From contig JAABSW010000001.1 in the NCBI GenBank assembly GCA_011390155.1, positions 122,953 to 186,952 of the forward strand: DNA of 64,000 bases, in the 5' to 3' direction. The notes beneath the pieces were generated by a model, which saw only the letters and a list, made by a program, of their open reading frames with translations, made no database searches and was not told the origin of the DNA. The position numbers and the translations under genes are program-made. This DNA is from Clostridiaceae bacterium. GTDB taxonomy: Bacteria > Bacillota > Clostridia > Peptostreptococcales > Tindalliaceae. Shown here piece by piece: positions 58,774 through 64,000 of this stretch; within the stretch, counting starts at the first letter, position 1; every line of letters starts with the position of its first letter.

Positions 58774-60493
58774 CATTAGAAATCGCATCCATGTCGCTTC
58801 TGGAAAGAAAAAAGCTGAACTAGTACTAAAAAATGCACGTGTCATTAACGTTTTTACCTCTGAAATTATAGAAGGGGATGTGGCCATTCAGGACGGATTT
58901 GTTGCCGGCGTTGGAAGTTATGAAGGTGAAACAGAAATTGATGTTAAGGGCAAATACCTTTCTCCAGGGCTCATTGACGGCCATGTACACTTGGAGTCAG
59001 CCATGGTGTCACCTGCTGAGTTTGCCAAAGCGGTGGTACCACTTGGCACCACTACGGTGATCGCTGACCCTCATGAAATTGCAAATGTGGCTGGGATTAA
59101 AGGTATTAACTATATATTGGAAGCCACTGAAAATCTGCCATTACAAGTTTACGTCATGCTTCCTTCCTGCGTTCCCGCCACTGGTTTTGAAAACGCAGGA
59201 GCAGTGTTAACAGCAAAAGAACTTGCGCCTCTTTATAAACATAAACGAGTACTGGGCTTGGGTGAAATGATGGACTATCCGGGTGTAATTAATGCGGATG
59301 AGTCAATATTGGAAAAAATAAAAGGGGCAGAAAACCGTGTGATAGACGGTCACGGTCCGAACCTTAAAGGGCATGAACTTAATGCCTATGTGGCTGCTGG
59401 CATCAAAACAGAACATGAATGCTCCACAAAAGAAGAAATGATAGATCGGTTACGACAAGGCATGTATATCCTGGTTAGAGAAGGATCAGCTGCCATGAAT
59501 CTGAAGGAATTGATACAGGTTGTTTCACGGGAAAATGTAAGGCGTTGCCTGTTTTGTACAGATGATAAACACCCTGAAGACTTGTTGAGACGTGGCCATA
59601 TTAATAATAACCTGCGTATGGCCGTTGAAGAAGGCATCGATCCTGTTGCAGCGATCAGTATGGCCACATTGAACGCAGCTGAATGCTACGGCTTGAAACA
59701 GATAGGTGCAGTGGCACCAGGGTATAAGGCTGATCTGGTTGTTTTTGATGACTTGGTTCATTTTGATGCAAAAATGGTGTTTAGAGAAGGCAACTTGGTA
59801 GCCGAGGACGGTAAACCATTGTTTGGCACACATCATCAAGAAGGATCCATGGTTGCAAACTCTGTTCATCTGCCGGAGATAAACAAGGATTCACTGGCGT
59901 TGAAACTCTCTTCAGACATTGTTAACGTCATCCAGCTTCAACCACACAGTCTGGTGACGTTAAAAACAATACGAAAAATCAATGTTGTTGATGGAGAGTT
60001 TACCTACCACAAACGATTGGATATTCTCAAGATGGCGGTGATCGAACGTCATCACGCTACAGGAAATATTGGACTGGGTCTTGTGGAAGGGTTTGGTTTA
60101 AAAAATGGAGCTATTGCATCTACAATAGGTCATGACTCACATAACCTGATAGTGATTGGAGATAACGATGAAGATATGTTGACAGCGATTAAAGAAATTA
60201 ACCGGGTAGGTGGCGGCATCACGATCTGCAGCCAGGACAAAGTGATAAAAACCTTGCCTTTGTCCATTGCAGGCTTAATGTCAAACAAATCGTTGGAAGA
60301 GGTCAATCATAAACTAAAAAATATGTTGGAAATTGCCTGGAATGAATTGTCTGTAAACAGGAACATTGATCCTTTTATGTTGTTGTCTTTCCTGGCCTTG
60401 CCGGTAATCCCACAGCTTAAACTAACTGATATGGGTTTGTTTGACGTGGATCGGTTTCAGTTCATCGATATTAATATCCGGGAAGAAGGATAG
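58763..60493 (+). CDS. ade: Adenine deaminase
   Basis: Converts adenine to hypoxanthine and ammonia. The 576-residue protein is of canonical Ade length and layout. It has ADLVLKN-like AELVLKNARVINVFTSEI near residue 19, the metal motif DGHVHLESAMV near 73, IADPHEIANVAG near 99, EHECSTKEE near 215 and FCTDDKHPEDLLRRGH near 268. The C-terminal half has IGHDSHNLIVIG near 450. The start ATG 58763 overlaps the preceding gene and follows AGGAAGGGGC. It should feed hypoxanthine to the adjacent hydroxylase. Confidence 0.93.
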   Translation: MKNNIRNRIHVASGKKKAELVLKNARVINVFTSEIIEGDVAIQDGFVAGVGSYEGETEIDVKGKYLSPGLIDGHVHLESAMVSPAEFAKAVVPLGTTTVIADPHEIANVAGIKGINYILEATENLPLQVYVMLPSCVPATGFENAGAVLTAKELAPLYKHKRVLGLGEMMDYPGVINADESILEKIKGAENRVIDGHGPNLKGHELNAYVAAGIKTEHECSTKEEMIDRLRQGMYILVREGSAAMNLKELIQVVSRENVRRCLFCTDDKHPEDLLRRGHINNNLRMAVEEGIDPVAAISMATLNAAECYGLKQIGAVAPGYKADLVVFDDLVHFDAKMVFREGNLVAEDGKPLFGTHHQEGSMVANSVHLPEINKDSLALKLSSDIVNVIQLQPHSLVTLKTIRKINVVDGEFTYHKRLDILKMAVIERHHATGNIGLGLVEGFGLKNGAIASTIGHDSHNLIVIGDNDEDMLTAIKEINRVGGGITICSQDKVIKTLPLSIAGLMSNKSLEEVNHKLKNMLEIAWNELSVNRNIDPFMLLSFLALPVIPQLKLTDMGLFDVDRFQFIDINIREEG

Positions 60494-60524
60494 GCCCTGA
60501 TGAGTTGTAAAGGAGAGGATACCT

Positions 60525-61286
60525 GTGTTCCGGGACCTACTAGGTGTTGGTAATACTGAGTCAAAAGTGATTTCCTTCGTCGGAGCTGGTGGTAAAACCA
60601 CCGCTTTATTTTCCTTAAGCCAGGAACTGAACCATACAAAAAGGCTTATAACAACAACAACCGCCATTTACCAACCAACACCATCTTTATGGGACACAAT
60701 GGTAATAAGACCAAATTATCTAAATACCCTTGAGGATAAAGGCGTTAAAACAAACACTGTAACAGTTTGGGGCCGACTTTTAAGCCCGGAACAAAAGCTG
60801 TTGGGCGTTTCAACAGACTGCTTAACAGAAGTGGTTCGAACAGCGTTGTTCGATACTATACTGATTGAGGCGGATGGTTCAAAAAGAAAACCAATTAAAG
60901 CACCGGCTGAGCATGAACCAGTAATTCCTGCGGAATCAACAACAGTCGTGGGTGTTATTGGATTAAGCTCATTAAATAAACCGATAAACAACCAATGGGT
61001 ACATAGAGTGGAGGAGTTTGCTGACCTAGTTCATGCTAATTCAGGTGATCCAATACAACCGGAACATCTTGTCAGGCTTATTAATGACCCCAGGGGGCTA
61101 TTTAAAGGGGCGCCTTCAAAGGCAAAAAAAATACTATTGTTGAACCAGGCGGATCATGAGTCTGATAAGATTCAAGGCAGTAAGATCATAGAAAAACTAA
61201 AGCAACAGAATGCAGGCATAGAAAAATTTGTTTTGACATCATTTAATCCTGCAACTTTTAAATTGGTATGGGGGGAACTGCTTTGA
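60525..61286 (+). CDS. yqeC: YqeC-like selenium-dependent hydroxylase accessory protein
   Basis: A 253-residue putative P-loop accessory protein. It has VISFVGAGGKTTALFSLSQEL near residues 14-34, LITTTTAIYQP near 40, and LIEADGSKRKPIKAPAEHEPVIP near 117, all typical of YqeC. This family is linked by gene context to maturation of selenium-dependent molybdenum hydroxylases, although its reaction is not settled to my knowledge. The start GTG 60525 follows AAAGGAGAGG. It overlaps mocA. Confidence 0.9.
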   Translation: MFRDLLGVGNTESKVISFVGAGGKTTALFSLSQELNHTKRLITTTTAIYQPTPSLWDTMVIRPNYLNTLEDKGVKTNTVTVWGRLLSPEQKLLGVSTDCLTEVVRTALFDTILIEADGSKRKPIKAPAEHEPVIPAESTTVVGVIGLSSLNKPINNQWVHRVEEFADLVHANSGDPIQPEHLVRLINDPRGLFKGAPSKAKKILLLNQADHESDKIQGSKIIEKLKQQNAGIEKFVLTSFNPATFKLVWGELL

Positions 61287-61888
61287 TATCTGGAATTTTG
61301 CTGGCTTCAGGGTTTTCAACCAGGATGGGTCAGGAAAAATTGTTGTTGCCGATAGATGGTGTTCCCATGATTGTTAGACTGGCCCAGGCTGTTTCAGAAT
61401 CTCAAGTGGAAGAACAGATTTTAGTATACCGAAAAAGCAAGATTAAGCAGTTGGTGCTCACCTATATTACCAAGGCAGTGCATAATCCATCTGCATCGCT
61501 GGGACAAAGTGAAGCAATCAAAGCAGGACTGCATCATATTGCTGAAAACAGTAAGTGCTGCCTCTTTTTTATGGGCGACCAGCCATATTTAACTGCGTCT
61601 GTGATAAATGAAATCATTGAAGCATGGAAACTCCAGCCAGATAAAATCATTGTACCTCGGTATGGCGAAAATTCAGGCAGCCCTGTGCTTTTTCCAAACC
61701 CTTACTATCAAGCCTTAATGCAAATAAAGGCAGATCAGGGAGGAAGGGAAGTTGTTAAAAAGCACTGGAATGAAGTTGTTTTTAAAGATATCAACGACTT
61801 GAAAGCAGGACTGGACGCAGATACCTATTCTGAATACAATAGCCTGGCAACAGGGAAAAGTCACAATGATCATTACTGTAATGAATAA
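61283..61888 (+). CDS. mocA: MocA-like molybdenum cofactor nucleotidyltransferase
   Basis: A 201-residue transferase of the MobA/MocA fold. It probably adds CMP to molybdopterin to make the cytosine dinucleotide cofactor of hydroxylases. The N-terminal ILLASGFSTRMGQEKLLLPI motif is followed by CLFFMGDQPYLT near residue 98 and YGENSGSPVLFP near 134. TTG 61283, four bases inside the yqeC stop (TTGA), gives the usual start just before the motif and has GGGGGA upstream. ATG 61268 is the alternative. Confidence 0.87.
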   Translation: MISGILLASGFSTRMGQEKLLLPIDGVPMIVRLAQAVSESQVEEQILVYRKSKIKQLVLTYITKAVHNPSASLGQSEAIKAGLHHIAENSKCCLFFMGDQPYLTASVINEIIEAWKLQPDKIIVPRYGENSGSPVLFPNPYYQALMQIKADQGGREVVKKHWNEVVFKDINDLKAGLDADTYSEYNSLATGKSHNDHYCNE

Positions 61889-61909
61889 CGGTGTCATTGT
61901 TATTTTTTT
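61884..61909 (+). terminator. Weak terminator after mocA
   Basis: AATAAC/GTTATT around a nine-base loop is followed by a T run. It overlaps the mocA stop. The stem is short, so read-through into the dehydrogenase gene is likely. Confidence 0.4.
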
Positions 61910-61953
61910 ACAGCGGAGTTACTGTTTTTGGAACAGTCCAAGGAGGGTTAAGG

Positions 61954-62928
61954 ATGAAAATTGTTGTCTTGGATGGATATGCGCTTAATCCCGGTGATAT
62001 TTCATGGGAAGAAATTGAAGCGTTTGGTGATCTGAAGGTTTATGATCGTACCGGTTATGATCAATCATCTCAGTCCTTGGTCATTGAAAGAGCTTCTGGA
62101 GCGGACATAATACTGACAAACAAGACGCCGGTTCAGGAGGAAGCCATGGCCGTACTGCCTGATTTGAAATACATTGGAGTACTGGCCACGGGCTATAACA
62201 TTGTTGATGTGGAAGCTGCAAAAAATAGAGGTATTATCGTTGCTAATATTCCCACCTATGGCACAGCGTCTGTTGCTCAGATGTCAATTGCCTTAATGCT
62301 GGAGTTGTGTCATCATGTGGGTGCCCATGATGAGGCTGTTAAGAATGGTGAATGGTCAGACAACCCCGATTGGAGTTTTTGGAAGTTTCCACTAATCGAA
62401 TTAGAGGGTAAAATATTGGGAATTGTAGGTTTTGGAAGAATTGGGCAAGCGACTGCCAGCATTGCCAAGGCATTGGGTATGAAGGTTCTGGTTCACACCC
62501 CTCATCCAAAGGTAGTGAAAGGGTTAGAGGATGTTCAGTATGTTTTATTGGATGAACTCTTTAAACAGTCGGATTTTATAAGTTTGCATTGTCCCCTAAG
62601 CGCTGAAACAACTGGAATGATAAACAGGGAGAGTCTTTTAATCATGAAAGATGGTGTAAGAATTATCAACACGTCAAGAGGACCACTCATTGTAGAAGAA
62701 GACCTTGTTCAGGCACTGGAAGACAATAAAGTTGGAGGTGCGGCCCTGGATGTGGTGTCTTCTGAACCAATTAAAGAAGATAATCCACTCTTAAGTGCAC
62801 CTAACTGTATTATTACACCGCATATATCCTGGGCTCCCATAGAAGCAAGAAGACGTCTGATGAGCTTGGCGGCTGACAACATTCGTCAATATCTTATGGA
62901 TGAACCCATAAATGTTGTAAATGCATAA
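61954..62928 (+). CDS. D-2-hydroxyacid dehydrogenase
   Basis: A 324-residue NAD-dependent dehydrogenase. The NAD motif GIVGFGRIGQATA lies near residue 150. The catalytic Arg is in INTSRGPLIVEEDL near 233, the Glu in DVVSSEPIKEDNPL near 262, and the His in ITPHISWAPIEARR near 285. The sequence resembles glycerate dehydrogenase/hydroxypyruvate reductase. ATG 61954 follows AAGGAGGG; the longer in-frame start lacks one. In this context it could handle glycine/serine-derived hydroxypyruvate or glyoxylate, but that is a guess. Confidence 0.9.
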   Translation: MKIVVLDGYALNPGDISWEEIEAFGDLKVYDRTGYDQSSQSLVIERASGADIILTNKTPVQEEAMAVLPDLKYIGVLATGYNIVDVEAAKNRGIIVANIPTYGTASVAQMSIALMLELCHHVGAHDEAVKNGEWSDNPDWSFWKFPLIELEGKILGIVGFGRIGQATASIAKALGMKVLVHTPHPKVVKGLEDVQYVLLDELFKQSDFISLHCPLSAETTGMINRESLLIMKDGVRIINTSRGPLIVEEDLVQALEDNKVGGAALDVVSSEPIKEDNPLLSAPNCIITPHISWAPIEARRRLMSLAADNIRQYLMDEPINVVNA

Positions 62929-62957
62929 AAAAAGATCCCTGGGGCAGGGATCTTTTT
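62929..62957. terminator. Bidirectional terminator
   Basis: AAAAAGATCCCTG pairs perfectly with CAGGGATCTTTTT around GGG, between convergent genes. Confidence 0.9.
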
Positions 62958-62970
62958 CTATGCATAGATT

Positions 62971-64000
62971 CTATTCGATGCTTAAGTCGCCCACCAAAAC
63001 ACCTTCCACTTTCCCGGAAGGGCTAACGATGGGAACGGCCAATGAGACACAATAGTGATAACTGACATTGGAGATGTATGGTTCAGAGACGTAATTTTTC
63101 CCGGATATGGATTCAATGAAATAGGGCCGATGGCTGTAATCAACTTTTTCAGAGGGTAACTGGACAGTAGCAGCAACCATGTACCCACTTTTTTCGATAA
63201 GACCAATGTTTTCAAATTGCTTGTACTGATTCATCATTTCTTTCAGGTAACCGGATGCATCCTTGAATGCAAGTTGTTTTTCATATAATCCCTTAGAGAT
63301 GTTTTGCAGGAGATCAAAGGTCTTTTTCAGTTCTCTGGTTTGGTCATCATTCATTTTTACAGAACCAATAAAATGATCTAAGTATGAATTAATACCTTCT
63401 GCGTTTGTTTTCATTTGATTTATGCCACCTAACACTTCATGCATCAGAGCGGATTGTTCCTGTGCGCCGGCAGAGACTTCTTCAGTAAATGCTGCAGAAT
63501 TTTCAGTACTACCCGCGATACTGTCCATAAGCTGGTTGGTGCGGTTTGACAATGTGGTGGTACCTGAGGCCAATTGCTGAATCTCTCCGATGGCATCATG
63601 GGTTTCCTGTGTTGCCTGTAAAACCTGGAGGAAAGCTGATTTTGAATGATCTGCATATTTAATGTCTTCTGCCGTTTTTTTGGTTTCCATATCGGCAGCC
63701 TCAGAAATTTCCTTTATCGCATGACTGATGGTATCAATCAATGATTGAATTTCTGATGTTGATTCAGCCGTTTGTTCTGCCAGTTTTCTTACTTCGTCTG
63801 CTACAACGGCAAAACCTCGGCCTTGTTCACCAGCACGTGCTGCTTCAATGGCTGCATTTAAAGCCAATAAATTTGTTTTTTCACTGATTTCTGTAACAAC
63901 AGCCGTAATCTCATAAATACGTTTTGCTTCTTCATGGAGATTGTTGATTTTGTGGGCAGCTTCCTGGTTTGAGGAGGCATTATCCTTCATTTTTTGAATA
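62971..64000 (-). CDS. Methyl-accepting chemotaxis protein with C-terminal Cache-like sensor (partial)
   Basis: The frame is open to the window edge, so the N-terminus is missing; about 343 residues are visible. The first part is the MCP signalling hairpin, with the tip [20 protein letters not shown] and [14 protein letters not shown], then a long coiled coil with [15 protein letters not shown]. Unusually, a sensor-like domain follows it: [20 protein letters not shown] and a final [17 protein letters not shown] resemble a PDC/Cache domain, and no membrane helix separates the two. The visible part would therefore be cytoplasmic. What lies upstream is unknown. Confidence 0.85.
   Translation of the reverse strand, partial: IQKMKDNASSNQEAAHKINNLHEEAKRIYEITAVVTEISEKTNLLALNAAIEAARAGEQGRGFAVVADEVRKLAEQTAESTSEIQSLIDTISHAIKEISEAADMETKKTAEDIKYADHSKSAFLQVLQATQETHDAIGEIQQLASGTTTLSNRTNQLMDSIAGSTENSAAFTEEVSAGAQEQSALMHEVLGGINQMKTNAEGINSYLDHFIGSVKMNDDQTRELKKTFDLLQNISKGLYEKQLAFKDASGYLKEMMNQYKQFENIGLIEKSGYMVAATVQLPSEKVDYSHRPYFIESISGKNYVSEPYISNVSYHYCVSLAVPIVSPSGKVEGVLVGDLSIE

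Overview
The window reads as chromosomal DNA of an anaerobic, amino-acid- and purine-fermenting member of the Clostridia. Support for this comes from AGGAGG-type ribosome binding sites, frequent GTG/TTG starts, moderate-to-low GC (estimated by eye), clostridial-style protein families, and complete-looking sets for histidine and purine breakdown. I see no rRNA, tRNA, CRISPR array, prophage or intact insertion sequence. No species is claimed.

Layout. 1-9.8 kb: end of an unidentified gene, msrA, a large SARP/BTAD-type ATPase regulator, then hutH-hutU-ftcD-hutI, taking histidine to glutamate plus formimino-tetrahydrofolate. 9.9-23.4 kb: housekeeping genes (an HMA/TauE-like/cupredoxin metal protein, an M29 aminopeptidase, a DAK2-DegV fusion, a methyltransferase-like membrane protein, a NYN protein, an XRE-B12 regulator, a P-loop kinase, a PerR-like regulator, speE, a single-chain purL). 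23.5-38.1 kb: maf, a hybrid histidine kinase, a structured RNA, a small lysE/yciI/baiN/thioredoxin operon, degV, a DUF4349 lipoprotein, a conserved-looking unknown protein, an ABC exporter, a DJ-1 protein, an aspartate racemase and a divergent ATP-type PEP carboxykinase.

38.2-62.9 kb is the centre of interest: a purine regulon. A purine permease and a PucR regulator precede a block holding a cyclase-family hydrolase, a second formiminotransferase, a dihydropyrimidinase-like amidohydrolase, a cysteine hydrolase, UbiX, UbiD, three hexameric microcompartment shell proteins, a pentameric vertex protein, a BMC-associated flavoprotein, a small unknown protein and a divergent adenine-deaminase homologue. 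After these come a second purine permease, a guanine-deaminase-like enzyme, a four-subunit molybdenum hydroxylase, a canonical adenine deaminase, the selenium/molybdenum accessory proteins YqeC and MocA, and a 2-hydroxyacid dehydrogenase.

The enzyme set matches, step for step, the classical clostridial xanthine fermentation: xanthine, 4-ureido-5-imidazolecarboxylate, 4-amino-5-imidazolecarboxylate, 4-aminoimidazole, 4-imidazolone, formiminoglycine, then glycine plus formimino-THF. I infer that this pathway is wholly or partly enclosed in a bacterial microcompartment that lacks the usual aldehyde core. Adenine, guanine and hypoxanthine would be funnelled to xanthine by the downstream operon. 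The hut and purine operons converge on formimino-THF through two paralogous formiminotransferases. Candidate cre-like operators lie upstream of the permease and the BMC operon. The window ends inside a chemoreceptor-like gene with an unusual C-terminal sensor domain.
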